This document shows positions 23,351-34,017 of a stretch of DNA of 37,958 bases, piece after piece. The DNA is taken from positions 6,433 through 44,390 of the forward strand of contig JADGJC010000320.1 in NCBI GenBank assembly GCA_027596075.1. Reading direction: 5' to 3'. This DNA is from Rhizophlyctis rosea. Its lineage: Eukaryota; Chytridiomycota; Chytridiomycetes; Rhizophlyctidales; Rhizophlyctidaceae. Below the pieces are notes generated by a model that saw nothing but the letters and a program-made list of their open reading frames with translations, made no database searches and had not been told where the DNA came from. Numbering within the stretch: position 1 is the first letter of the stretch; each line of letters opens with the position of its first letter. The position numbers and the translations under genes are program-made.

Positions 23351-25580
23351 CTATTTTCCTTTCTTTCTTGGGTTCGGCTTTCCGCCATCCTTGGGTGACG
23401 GGTTTTTAGGCTTCCGTTTACCGTCCTCGGTGTCGTGTTTCAATGGCGTCGCAGCCGCTTTCTTCTTCTGATGATCTTCTAGCTCCTTATCTCTAGCCTC
23501 AGTTCTCAACCGTGCAGCTTCCCTAATATCCTTCAACGGCTCGGCCTTGCCCTTTGGTCTCCAGTCCATCCCGTCACTCCCTTTCAATCCCATCCTCCTG
23601 TCCCCCGCAATTTCCCTTCTGTCCTTAATTGCCTCCTTCGACGCCTTTGGCTTGATTGTCGTCTGGGGATGCGACTGCGCTTGCGTTCGCGGTTTCGTGA
23701 GGGGTTTGGTGGAGTGTTTGGTGGGGGATCTGGTGGGGGGTTTGGTGAGGGGTTTGGGGGTGGCTTTGGGGGTCGAGTGAGGAGGTTCCGATGGTGCTGA
23801 TGGTGCAGGTTTTCCAGCAGGTGTGGGAGGTGGTGGAGGTGGAGGTGGACGTTGTGTTATGCGCGATATGGCCGTTGCGAAGGCTTTGAGACCAATGCCT
23901 TTGTCGAGACACATGTTGACATGGGCGCAGATGAGAAACGCACTCATCTGACGCAAGTCCATATCACATACCGGACACTTTTGTGTCCGAACCCTGCCCG
24001 CCCCAACCCTGCCCGCCCTCCTCTCACCTTCTCGCTCCGATTCCGTCCCTCCCGCCCTCCTATCTCCTTCTCCCTGCGATTCCGTTTCGCCCGCCCTCCC
24101 CTCTCCTTCTCCCTCCGAGTCCGTAAAGCCCGCCCTCCCTCTCCTTCTCCCTCCGATTCCTTCCCTTCAGCTCCTTCACCCACCACCACATCACCGGCAT
24201 CATCACAATCATTCTTTTGACCATACACAACTTCAACCACAACCCCCAGACATTCCGATAGTTCTGCTTTCAGGGATGGGAGGCGTTCCATATCCCTAGT
24301 CCCCAGGAAGTCTCCAAGTGGTTCCAAAAAATTGCGAACCTCGGCCAGAATATGAGAGGTTTTGTCACGATTCTCCTCCTCCATATCCTCCTCCTCTTTG
24401 ACCAGCCAATTCGCAATTCCCGTTATGTCCCAAGATAGCCTATTCATTCCTTGGATATGTCCGTCCTCGACATGGGACCCAACTCGGTCGAACTCGTTCA
24501 AGGCCAACCTTAGTTGACCCAATCCGTCAGCGATTTCTTCCCACCTCCCCTCCACTGCCCTCTTACGTGCCATGCGACGTGCGTCGTCAGCAACACGTTC
24601 CGCTCGTTTACTGTCTCGCCTGGCCCTCCTGATTGCGCAGCAGTTGCACTTCTCCACGTTGTGAAAATATGTGGCTAACAAAACATATTCAGATTTCTGG
24701 CAAACTGTAACACTGGCTTTTGAAACAATGCAGTTACCTCGATAATTTCTTCCCAACACTCGTGCTGCGGCAGCTCCGAGCAAATTCTGGGGGAGAGACA
24801 GCTGAAAATCATCCAAGTAGGATGGTTCATCGTCATAGTTGTGTTGGCGGTTCGAAAGTTCTCGGAAGAGCTCATGTTGTTGCTTGATATGTGCTACTAA
24901 TGCAACTATCTTGGGAGCTGCAGCCTCTGGTGTAGGCAAGGGTTCGTCAAAGAGATTCGCCGACTCAAACACCCATTCAGCTGCTACGTCGTCGATGGCG
25001 TTCGATAGGTCGGTACGAAGCTTTCGACGCCTTTCTCTCATCTTCTCCTTTTCGTCGTTGGAGCGTGGTAAATGATCCTCTGTGTGGTCAGGCTCTTGTT
25101 CCGCCAAGATACGTTCGTACGTGCGTATGACCCCTTCGTGTGTCCGATCAGGCCCCATGAACCTTCCAAACTGCCGCGCCAGCTCCTCTGCAAATGAGAC
25201 TCATCAGTCATTGTTGGAATCCAGGTGAATGGTGATACTCCTTACCGATCCAGTGACGAGAAGACATCAAAAACAAGCCTTTATCCCCAACCTGTTTACT
25301 CTTGTCGGACTCCTCTACTTTTTGTTTGGTGGCTACGTGACCGGCAAACTCCCTCTGGTACCGCACAGTTAGCGTTGAAAATGCTTGTGTCATCAGATCT
25401 ATGTGTAGCAAGAGTTGTTGGGGTGTCGCATTGGTCTGAAAGGACCCCATAGTGAGAGGCGTGCACATGATACGAAGTCCAGCCAAATATGTCAATAACT
25501 TCCATGCTCACCGGAGGAGGCGGAAGCGGTTCAACGAAGTCCCGCGGTCGAGCCTTTCGCATGCCATTTCCACCCAACAT
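23351..25580 (-). CDS. Coiled-coil protein with UBZ4/SLX4-like zinc finger
   Basis: Exons 25580-25512, 25435-25246, 25187-24738 and 24674-23351 join in phase through introns of 76, 58 and 63 nt. The N-terminal two thirds are helical and charged, with a Pro run (EPLPPPP), a long helix (RNDEKEKMRERRR-type) and a Cys-bearing helix (HNVEKCNCCAIRRARRDS). An acidic, repetitive stretch follows. The finger is CPVC at 23977-23966, then HVNMCLDKG, with spacing C-x2-C-x14-H-x3-C, as in UBZ4 ubiquitin-binding fingers of the SLX4 type. The tail is Pro-rich (ITQRPPPPPPPP) and then Lys-rich, ending NPRKKGK. A ubiquitin-binding role in DNA repair or signalling is inference from the finger alone. As sequenced, the frame breaks in the minisatellite: unit 24123-24160 is 38 bp where its neighbours are 39 bp. 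Without the missing base the frame would run about 677 residues to the stop at 23351. As it stands, the upstream frame ends at 23944. Confidence 0.7.
24006..24160. repeat. Coding 39-bp minisatellite, four units
   Basis: Units are 24006-24044, 24045-24083, 24084-24122 and 24123-24160. On the minus strand each resembles GGAATCGGAGGGAGAAGG followed by a G-rich half. The first three have 39 bp (13 codons). The last has 38 bp because a run is CCC (24137-24139) on the plus strand instead of CCCC (24098-24101 in the neighbour). The repeat encodes an acidic and Gly/Arg-rich spacer before the zinc finger. Confidence 0.85.
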
Positions 25581-27277
25581 CTTACGCGGTATTGCCAACG
25601 TGTATGCTTGGCAATATTGAGTAGATGGTCTCAATGGAAATGTTAACAGGTTCAAGCGAAACTACTATGGGAAAGTGGGTGCAAAATAGATACCTTTCCA
25701 TGCGGTGAAAAGTAAACAAACACCATCAGGGTTTCCCGTGACCACTCCACTGGGTGAATTTTTGGGGGGGATTTGGGGGGGGGGCTCGGCTTGTGTCTGT
25801 GCATGCAACCAGACCCTCGCCTCCCCATTGCTCATTGCTCAGTGTGAGTGCACGTAGGTGATGACAAGTGGGTGGCACGGCAAGGACGGGATGTGGCGCA
25901 TGACATTGGATTAAAGAGGCACAAACGTTACTGATTTTGACACGTTCGGGCCGCTGGACCCTGGCCAAGTGCACTTGGCAAGCCTGCAAGTGCGAGTGGA
26001 CTGGGGTGAGTTGGATGCGATCGGACTGATCAGCCATGCCATCATGCATGCAATGCATGCATCCATCATAACTTCAGCCTTGTAAACCTGTTTGCGTCTG
26101 TGGATGCAAGTTGTTTTTCCCTTTTGAGAGGCAGAGAACTTACAGACACAGAACAGCATTCGCCAACGTCATCATGTGATGTCAAACTACACGGCCCCAA
26201 CGGCAATAAGCTGCGATGAATTACCAGCATAACCAGCATACTTAGTTCCTTGGTATGATCTGTTCCATATATTCTATTGAGAGTACTGGAAGTGATTTTC
26301 TATGAACTTATTGCCGTTATTGAGGGAGGGGAGAGGCGGCCAACAATGTACTACATAGTTGCCCAAAGGTCAAGGATGGTCAGTCACTTCAGTCATGGCA
26401 TGAGACGGGCAGGGACAGAGTGGAGAATGGCAGTTGAGAGCGGGGAATGCTCGAAATGAAAGCACCTAAATGAAATATGACATTGCCTCCCATGAGTCTC
26501 TGAGTCTCATCATTGTCATCACGAAGTCACATCTCTTGTAAGTTCAAGGGCGCGCGTAGTGACTGTCGTGCGCGTCTACGCGTGTTGAAGAGCCAGAGCC
26601 ACGCACTGGCAGCCGGGGTTTCCGGGAAACCCACCACTGCACTGCTGCACTGAGCTGCCAGCCCATAATCGAGTATCACTGGACACTGATCAGACGCGAC
26701 GAGCAGATGAGTCTGGACCTTAATGAGGTATTTTTTGAGCAGACCAGCACCCGACAGGCCCGACAACTCTCAACTAAATGTCCGGACTCTCTACTTGACC
26801 AGAGCTGTCGTCTTCGCTGATTCTCTTTCACAGCAAATCGTACCCAGACGACTCGAAGGCCCCTCAGCCTGCGCTTCCTTACCACCACAAATTCCTGCAG
26901 TCTCAAAGGCGCCGGCCGAACTATCCTCCTTTACCGCAGCAGAGTACGTGGATTGAGTAGTTCAAGTGAGTCGATTCGCGCACTGAAGAAAGCCGTGCCA
27001 TAGCTGGCGCGGAAGGGAAGAGACCACTCTACTCTGTAGAAACGCAATTGGTTTACATGGGCTTCCCACTTAGAGAATCTCACCCCGCATTATACCGAAA
27101 CTTCAACCAGGTCTCCACCGTTCCTTACGGGGGATTACGAAACGGCACACTTTTCCCCGCAACAACTGAAGGCAACGTCAACCCCATCCGACCGTCCTCC
27201 CCTCCCACCCTCCTCCCGTCCCACCTCCTCACCCAGCACCTCCCTTCTAGGCGTCTCCCTCGTCTCCTAGCAAAAGC
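25581..27277. other. Gene-poor stretch upstream of the zinc-finger gene
   Basis: Contains the promoter of the minus-strand gene starting at 25580. Long G runs lie at about 25766-25791. Open frames here have no recognisable motif or splice signals. The sequence around 26040-26060 is rich in GCATGCA-like alternation. Nothing else is supported. Confidence 0.35.
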
Positions 27278-27328
27278 TTCACCGCCCTCCAATTCGTCAT
27301 CGAGGAGAAAATCCTGGGTCGATACAAC
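27278..27328 (+). pseudogene. Relic of an SLC35F6-like transporter
   Basis: The codons from 27278 read FTALQFVIEEKILGRYN, which matches the conserved EEK...YN segment of the SLC35F6-type drug/metabolite transporter family, where it follows a membrane helix. Just upstream, at 27244-27264, LLGVSLV reads as the preceding helix but in another frame. A stop falls between them, and the sequence after the motif does not continue in any frame with the expected glycine-rich segment. I read it as a small decayed fragment. An exon of an unrecognised gene is less likely. The match is from memory of the family and is short. Confidence 0.4.
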
Positions 27329-29232
27329 CCCAAATGGAATACTTGTCAAGGCCATCCGCCTGCAAGGTCTTTACGGCCCCCGTAGCTGTTATTATGCCGC
27401 TTGGGTACTTCGCCATCGGGAAGGAGACGGGCGGCGTTTAGGATGTACCGGTGGGGTGGAGGGAGATTTTAGGGCATGGACAAGGTATCTTGGGCCACAT
27501 TGGGCAATCATCGAGCTCCAGGGCAAGGTTCCGAAGAGCCAGGCAAGTATTCTGGGAGATTTTCAATCGGAAGGGTAGGTGTTCCCGTACGCGTGCATCG
27601 TTATGTTGCATGATTTCTATAAACATGCGTTTGTTGCTGTGGAGGATTGAGCTGAACTTTGTCCATCTTTCGAGTTGAGACACATCTACCGTCTCCAGTA
27701 TTGGAAGTAAGCATTGCTCGCCGCGTCACTTACACAACCCATTCCGTGCGAAAAAGTTACAGTTGGGCCTTATCATTGGGGCAGAGAAATTTTTAGAACT
27801 CTGGTCGGAAGGAGGCAGATCAGAGTGCAAATGAATTTTGGCAGCAGTATGTTTGAGTATTCGGCAGACTCGCACAGATCAATTGACATTTTGTTCCAGA
27901 ATACCAAGAAGTCCAAGTGACCTTCGTGATCAACAAAAACAGTTACATGCCAGACATGCTTGCGTATCTTTTCAAGAAGTAAGGACTTGATGAAGGCTGA
28001 TGTGTTTCGAAAAATAGCACTTTGAACGGTAACGGATAGCATGACACAATTTATATGATGCAATGAAGTTGGACCGGCACGAGGAAGCACGCGATGCCGT
28101 GTATCATCTGACGGTTTCGTTATTGCTTTCGCCGCGAGTGTTCCACCAACCAGTGCATGGCTATGAGCCGCATCGTTGGAGCAAGAAACTCACCACGAAG
28201 GACACTGGAATCGGGATAAGAAGAAACGTCTTGCCTTTGCGCAAATGCCGCCGGCGGAACGAAGCGTTCGAAACAGCAGTGGAAGAAGTGCGAGGCGCAT
28301 TAGTGGAGTTGGTCGAGAGATACCGGTAGCTGGGACAGGAATGACAGCGGAATAGACGGTTGATTGGACCTAGTCTCCATGTCTAGATCCCGACTTCACT
28401 GACCCAACTTTCATCAACGTACTCCCTCACCCCTAAATCCCCCCCCTTTACACCCTCCCCTTCCCCACATCAGCCCGGCCCCCCTTACCCATAAACATTA
28501 CACCAACCCTCTAAACTCGACTTGGAACCTCTCAAACCCAAATCGCCCTCCTTGAGAAGTTCAACAATCCTCCACGAAACCGTCGAATCCCACCACCCCG
28601 ACCTCCAATCCGCCTACGCCCAACAACAATTTGAACACGTCGAAGAGCTTGAACGCCTCATCACAGAGGAACACACACGGCACGCTGGCGACCCCGGCAG
28701 GAAGCGTGAAGAATGGGAAAGGAAAAACGTGCAATCAGTCTTATGAGTCCTGCTATTCATTCATGGAGTTTTGGTGGTGGCTTAACGCCGCCGCTCTCCC
28801 ACCCCTTTTTTGAACACTGTTGGCAATTTCATGGGATGCTGTTTGAGTGTAGGTATTGATGAGGGGAGCAGAGGGGAGGGAGATAGAACTGATAATTCGA
28901 TAGGAATAAACATCACCCCAGCCTCACGGCAGCCTCAAGTCCGAAAGAGACGGCCTCCGCCCTCGCACTCTCCTCAACCAAACAGAGCAACCGAATCCTG
29001 GGCGTCAGCAAAGAAGGGGAAGGCCTTGCTTTCAAGACATCAGCATCTTGTGCAAATTCATTGCTAAGTGGAGATCGCTTCATTCAAGAACGTACTTTGA
29101 CGCGAATAGATGAATGTGAAATGCAGAGTCACGATGAAGCACATCACTTGAAGATAGGGATAAATTAAAGATAGGATATATTAAAAAAAAAAAAAACCAC
29201 CCCAAGAAATAACGAAAGGCAAATGGAGATCT
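27329..29232. other. Region with small open frames only
   Basis: No secure gene. Two plus-strand frames have a regular charged pattern: 28063-28329, which ends VEEVRGALVELVERYR, and 28522-28746, which ends in a Glu/Arg-rich helix (EHVEELERLITEEHTRHAG). They might be exons of one small coiled-coil protein. I could not join them with good splice sites, and 28522 starts with TTG. A 14-A run lies at 29183-29196. Confidence 0.3.
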
Positions 29233-29703
29233 CAGGTCCTACCACGGACCTGCGGTCGGAGAAGATTTATATACATGTAGTGTACAGTTACTATTGGCTC
29301 TACCACGAGCCAAAAGTATTGATCCCTCAGATAGCCCAAAAGACTGACGCGATTCCCCAATGACCCTATCGCAGGTCAAAAAGGCGTCTTGCCAACCGTG
29401 ACGCCTCGAATGCAGGATGCAAGCTGGCGACCTCACCACGAAGAGCCTGATGCCTGGGAAAATATGGATGAACTCTATGTAGAGTTCGGACTACCTTCTT
29501 GAGGCGAGGATTCGGTGGTGGTAGGGGAGACGACACCTCGGACGCAGAACGCATGCTGGTGACCTCATCGTGAAGAGCCTGATGCCTGTGAAGGTATGGA
29601 TGGACTCTACCAAGAGTCCGGACTACCTTCTTGAGGCGAGGATTCGACGATGGTGATACCGGGCGTGGACACTGAGAAGACATTCAAACTCTACCACGAG
29701 TTC
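29233..29703. repeat. Cluster of five hairpins with covarying stems
   Basis: Five short inverted repeats share the loop TACCAC or a close variant. CAGGTCC/GGACCTG is at 29233-29252. TTGGCTC/GAGCCAA is at 29294-29313. GAACTC/GAGTTC with loop TATGTA is at 29470-29487. GGACTC/GAGTCC with loop TACCAA is at 29602-29619. AACTC/GAGTT is at 29687-29702. Stem bases differ between copies while pairing is kept on both sides. Two have an outer stem as well: GAAGGTA/TACCTTC around 29602, and AGAAGAC/GTCTTCT around 29687. The pattern fits a family of structured RNA elements or a mobile hairpin repeat. Two of the copies also lie in a possible coding repeat on the minus strand. Confidence 0.6.
29366..29683 (-). 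CDS. Possible coding tandem repeat, 44 residues x 2
   Basis: The minus-strand frame from ATG 29683 contains two copies of a 44-residue unit, NPRLKKVVRTL followed by RVHPY and RHQAL. The nucleotide period is 132 bp, a multiple of three. Differences between the copies include both synonymous and replacement changes. It is short and basic, without a known motif. It may be a chance frame over the hairpin repeats. Confidence 0.3.
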   Translation of the reverse strand: MSSQCPRPVSPSSNPRLKKVVRTLGRVHPYLHRHQALHDEVTSMRSASEVSSPLPPPNPRLKKVVRTLHRVHPYFPRHQALRGEVASLHPAFEASRLARRLFDLR

Positions 29704-30857
29704 GTAAGGTCTTCTAACGATGGAGTGTTCCTACGGCGGCTCTTGGGGCTACAACAGCAACGTGAGTCGCGTGCAGCTTCGCTTGAGCGGGCGATACGCT
29801 CTTCGGACCCTATTGCACTAAGTCTTCGCGGGCCCGTTGGCAAAAAGCCAATGCTCGGGATGTCTTGTTGGTGAGTCTTGAATTGCGGTGTTGAATGAGA
29901 TTCACTCGGGGGTCGAACCCGAAAAGACCAAGGTCTGTGAACCGTATATGTGTGTGGATGGATGGATGGATGGATGGATGGATGGATGGATGGATGGATG
30001 GATGGATGGAAGCGCGAGGATGTGAGGAGCGTTGAGTCGAAGGGAGAATGTGCGAGAATTGCGAATGGGTCGAATTGGGTGAAAGTTAGCGGTGAAAGAA
30101 GGATTGAGGGTCAGTGTTCCCAGCTGTTGGTATTATCACCCTTGGTCGGATGATTTGGGTGGTCGGTCATGAGTGGCGCTCACAAGCCCACACGCCACCA
30201 AGCCACACTACGCCAGGGTCTTGGCTGGTGGTAGGAGCCTGGTAGGGCAGGAGGGGCAGGTAGCATGGCTGCGCCCCAAATTTTCGAGTTTTGGTCAGTT
30301 TGGTCCTAGTGAAGTTAGTGAGCTAGTGGTCAGTTGTGGTCCTTGATCAATACTATGAATAGTAACCTTTTATTGAGAGACAGTCCAAGTTCTCCATATA
30401 AAATGCTGTGTTGGTTCCCTCATTGCTAGCACACTAGTCCGTAGAGCGACTACATTTCAGAAAATGCATTGAAGAGCTGCTAAAATCATGCTAAGTGAAT
30501 GGAGAGTCATCAAAATCATGGGACCGTGTCCTCGCTGATTATGACTTGCAAATATCATCCAGAATTTCGGGCAAACCCCTCAAGAAACGGACAGCTGATG
30601 ATATCACTCAAAACGGTTTATCTTAAGCAACACGGCCTGCGCTCCTTCCCCCATTCCATTACAATACGCAAACCGTCACAAACACCATCCCTATTACATA
30701 CGCCAGTCATTCAATATCCCGCCCCGCGTGCCGTGCAACCTACTCTGCCTGCCAATTCATCTACCTGCCCCGCTTCCCGCAAAATCGCCATGCAACCGCA
30801 GTGCAATCTGATACATCAAAATACAGCTATCATACACTAAACAAATTCACTAATGAT
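29704..30857. other. Non-coding flank with a microsatellite
   Basis: Apart from the (TGGA) repeat listed separately I see no gene. A plus-strand frame at 29650-29874 (starting MVIPGVDTEKTFK) overlaps the last hairpin and could be fortuitous. The last 350 nt are AT-rich and probably hold the 3' flank of the minus-strand gene ending at 30858. Confidence 0.35.
29955..30010. repeat. (TGGA)14 microsatellite
   Basis: A perfect tetranucleotide run of 14 units on the plus strand. It is likely to vary in length between strains. Confidence 0.95.
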
Positions 30858-33417
30858 CTAAAGATCCTGATCCGTCCACCACTTCGTAGCGGCACCGTCG
30901 GATAACTTCTTCACGCCATGTCGAGTGACAATCATCCGTCTGTTGGCGGTGATTAAGACACGTATGATGGGTTTGGTGAGATCGTGGTCCATGAAGTAGA
31001 CGAAGCTATAGCGAGTGCCGGAGGTGAGCTCTTTGTTGCCGTGCCAGAGCATGGAGGAGCGGAAGATGGCCGTTTCCAATGGTTTCAGGGGTACTTCCAA
31101 ATCTAGTTGAGGAAAGTACAGTGGGCAACCCTCCCACTTGCCAACAGGAGTGACGCAGCAAAAACCCCTTGGACTGTCGTGCCAGTCCAAATGGAAGCAG
31201 GTAGGCCAGCCGAAGTTGACCAAAGCCGCTTGGGCTTCGACTTGTTCAATGGTCATGCCGGTTGCCCGTATGGCATCTTTTTCCGCCGGGGTCATGTCCG
31301 TAGCCAAATCAGTGGTCCCCTCGTCGCCCAAAATGCTGTCCTGCACAGCAAGATAATCCACCAAGTTTCCCGTGCCATCTGGTTCATGATCAAGGTCCGG
31401 GGTTTTCTGGTGATCTTTCCCAGGTGAAATTATTGTGAACCCTGCAGAATAGTCGTGCCCTGCCGGGGCATTAGATGGTCCAGTGGTCATAATACCGGGC
31501 TCCTACAGTATACTAATTAGTATCAATGATAAAGCCAGTCATTTGCACAACCTGCATACCGCCATTCTCGAAAGACGTTCCAATGTGAACTGCTTCAGCA
31601 CCGCTGTCAACTCCTCTAAGTCCTCCACCTTGTCATCCAACGCGTCTGGCGGTTCCATCATCATTTGCTTCTTATCGAAACCCAACCACCTGGCGATACG
31701 CCAGATTCGCTCCGAGTTGCAGTGCAGGATCAAGCACCAGATACAGCGACAGTAGCCTTTTGGTAGCTCATGGCGATCCATCAACACCGTGCCCGATTCC
31801 GTGGTGGTAAATTGACAAAAGGAGCACTCGCAATCAGAACAGGCGAAAGCATATTGCCGCAACTTCTCGCCGCCAAAAATATGGTTATGGTGAATGAAGC
31901 CTTGTTCCAACATCCAGGTCAATGGTTTGGCGCATCTATGTAAAACGATCATACTATTCAAAAAATGGTTACATGGATCAGGGGGGTCCATGTTGCAGTC
32001 GCGAAAACAATAATGGCAACGGTCCTACAAACCTCCGCTCAGTAATTTTGCCAATTTCCGCTTCAAAGGCCTCACGTACGGGCTGATTCTTCTTATCTCT
32101 GGCCTCCTTGGCCTTTTTCTTCTCCTCCTCACTCAGATTCGACTTCCTCCCCTCCTGTTGTGCTTTCTTCATATCCTCCTCCACCCTCATCATAGCTTCG
32201 TGCAGTTCTGGGCACATTTGCTGAATGTACAAGGTCATCCAACAGGGAGCGTGAATCTCTCGCTTAGTGCACTGGACCTTCTGATCTGCCCCTATGGCCG
32301 TAAGGAAGGCCCCCTCCAAAGCTTCCTCGTCATCGGTGGCAGACTCCCTGGTTTCCATGAAGATGGGACAGACGGCCTTGAGGATTCGGGTAACGTGTGT
32401 GTTCTGGATCCCAATATCCACATTCTTGAGCTGTTCCTTCTCCCCACATATTGCAAATAGATAGTTTGATCCACCGGACGATGCGACGCATGAGGAGCTC
32501 GATGTTGACACCGTTCAAGCGCTTTTCGATGTCCTTCATTTCCGCAATGAGCTTCCGAATGATGTCACGGTTGGCTTTAGCTTCTGTGGACCAGGTTTTG
32601 GTGAAGAGTTTGTTGGCGATGTTCGGCGGTAGGGTTTGGAGGAGTTTATCGATCCGCTGTTTGTCCGCCGGTTGACCGTTTTGAGGAGCACCCTGATCTT
32701 GGATGTACGCCAAATTTTGAAGAATCAAATCATAGGCTTTGACATCGTCAATGTAATACAGGTATTCATTCATGGGACCCAAGCGTTTGACTCTGTGATA
32801 AGATTTGAGCACATTGATGACAAAAGCTGCAGCAAGCACCAGGTACTATACTTTTGATCCGTATAGCGCCTCTGTTCCTGTGAGAGCAATTCTCTTACGA
32901 TCTTGAGCTTGTTCATGAGTTCTTCCACAGTTTGCGACACCGTAAAGGCTTCCACCATCTTTTCATGCCTCTTTGTCTTCAAAAGCTTCTGAAGCTATTG
33001 TTATCAAGACAACATACTATTACGTTGACACATGAAACTCGACCATTCCCCTCAACACGTCAGCTTCTAACTCACTTCTTCCTCTGTGCGGCATCCCCTT
33101 ATGCATATTTGACAAACATGATCATATCCGGGGATGACCACTTGACGTGTGGGGGTGGCGGGTTGCTCGTCTAGAGGCAACCTTGAAGTGGACTCCCCGT
33201 GCTCCTCATTATCGTCTCCATCGTTGCCTTCGTCTCCATCACCGCCCTCATCTTCATCGCTGCCGGTCGCAATGTAAATCTTGTGTTGGAGGTCTAGTAA
33301 GCGGTGAGTGAGGCAGGACTGCAGCTCGGATCCTTTGGAAAGACGGTCCAGAGATACTGGATAGCGGACATTGGAACGGGGTGGAGCCACTGAGAGATTT
33401 GGGACTGGATTTGGCAT
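30858..33417 (-). CDS. Large protein with C-terminal 2OG-Fe(II) oxygenase fold
   Basis: Exons on the minus strand are 33417-33076, 32988-32899, 32845-32033, 31935-31560 and 31502-30858. Introns are 87, 53, 97 and 57 nt. The N-terminus has an acidic run (SDEDEGGDGDEGNDGDD) and a short Cys motif (CQICIRGC). The middle is helical with a Lys/Glu-rich coiled coil (LSEEEKKKAKEARDKKNQ). A Cys-rich module follows (CSDCECSFC, then GYCRCIWC), probably zinc-binding. The last exon has the oxygenase signature: HLDW (HxD), then LWHGN (distal His), then GTRYSFVYF (Arg for 2-oxoglutarate). Such enzymes hydroxylate or demethylate protein, nucleic acid or small molecules; the substrate is unknown. A frame change inside exon 3 near 32458 requires either one extra base in the sequence or a 49-nt intron starting with the weak donor GTCCGG. 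ATG 33417 is chosen because it is the first in-frame ATG; earlier in-frame sequence is also open. Confidence 0.7.
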
Positions 33418-34017
33418 AGTTCGAGGAAACCTGGGAGGTTGAGATGAAAGGATGTTGGACTCGTCTTCGAATTCTTGCGTCTCCCACAGAAGAGGCTGAT
33501 ATTTAAGTGCGCTATGAACTTGGAGGCGAAACAACAATCATGCAATATATTCCAGCCTCTCCCTCAAAGAACACTGCTTTCCAACCAAATTAGAAAGTTC
33601 ATACGTAGCACGGGACAGTGCAATGATGCAGACCTTCTGCCTGGCCGTTTCTTTTCTCTTTCACTTCTTTCCTGGAGGCTCCACTGTGTAATAGTGTGTA
33701 TCTTTGGATTCGAAAATTTTCCGGGCCTGGCTTGCAGGTATGGAAATGGTTCGCTACATGTTTAGCTAATCACTGGCTGATGGCTGCTAATTTCTTTTCC
33801 GTCCTGGAATCACTGGTGGTTCCTGGAAAGAAGATTGAAGAAAAAAGGTCGTGTCTAAGCCCCGTCATATTATACGCGGATGACTGACCAAGGAACTTCT
33901 GATGCTACACCGCGAGACTAATCCAAAACAGGAAGACACCCCAATCATCGACACCAAATGGGAAATCCCGCCCACCCATTTTAGAAACATGTATGTACAT
34001 ACATAGGAAAATACTCC
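33418..34017. other. Intergenic between oxygenase gene and FOL1
   Basis: Contains the probable promoter of the minus-strand oxygenase gene and the 3' flank of FOL1. No other feature was recognised. The oxygenase frame stays open to about 33537, so its 5' end may extend into this stretch. Confidence 0.4.

Noticed and set aside
29906..29922. tRNA T-arm-like sequence on the minus strand (TCGGG, TTCGACC loop, CCCGA)
   Set aside because: No matching acceptor stem, D-arm or anticodon arm at the required distances; the neighbouring sequence forms only a 2-nt-loop palindrome.
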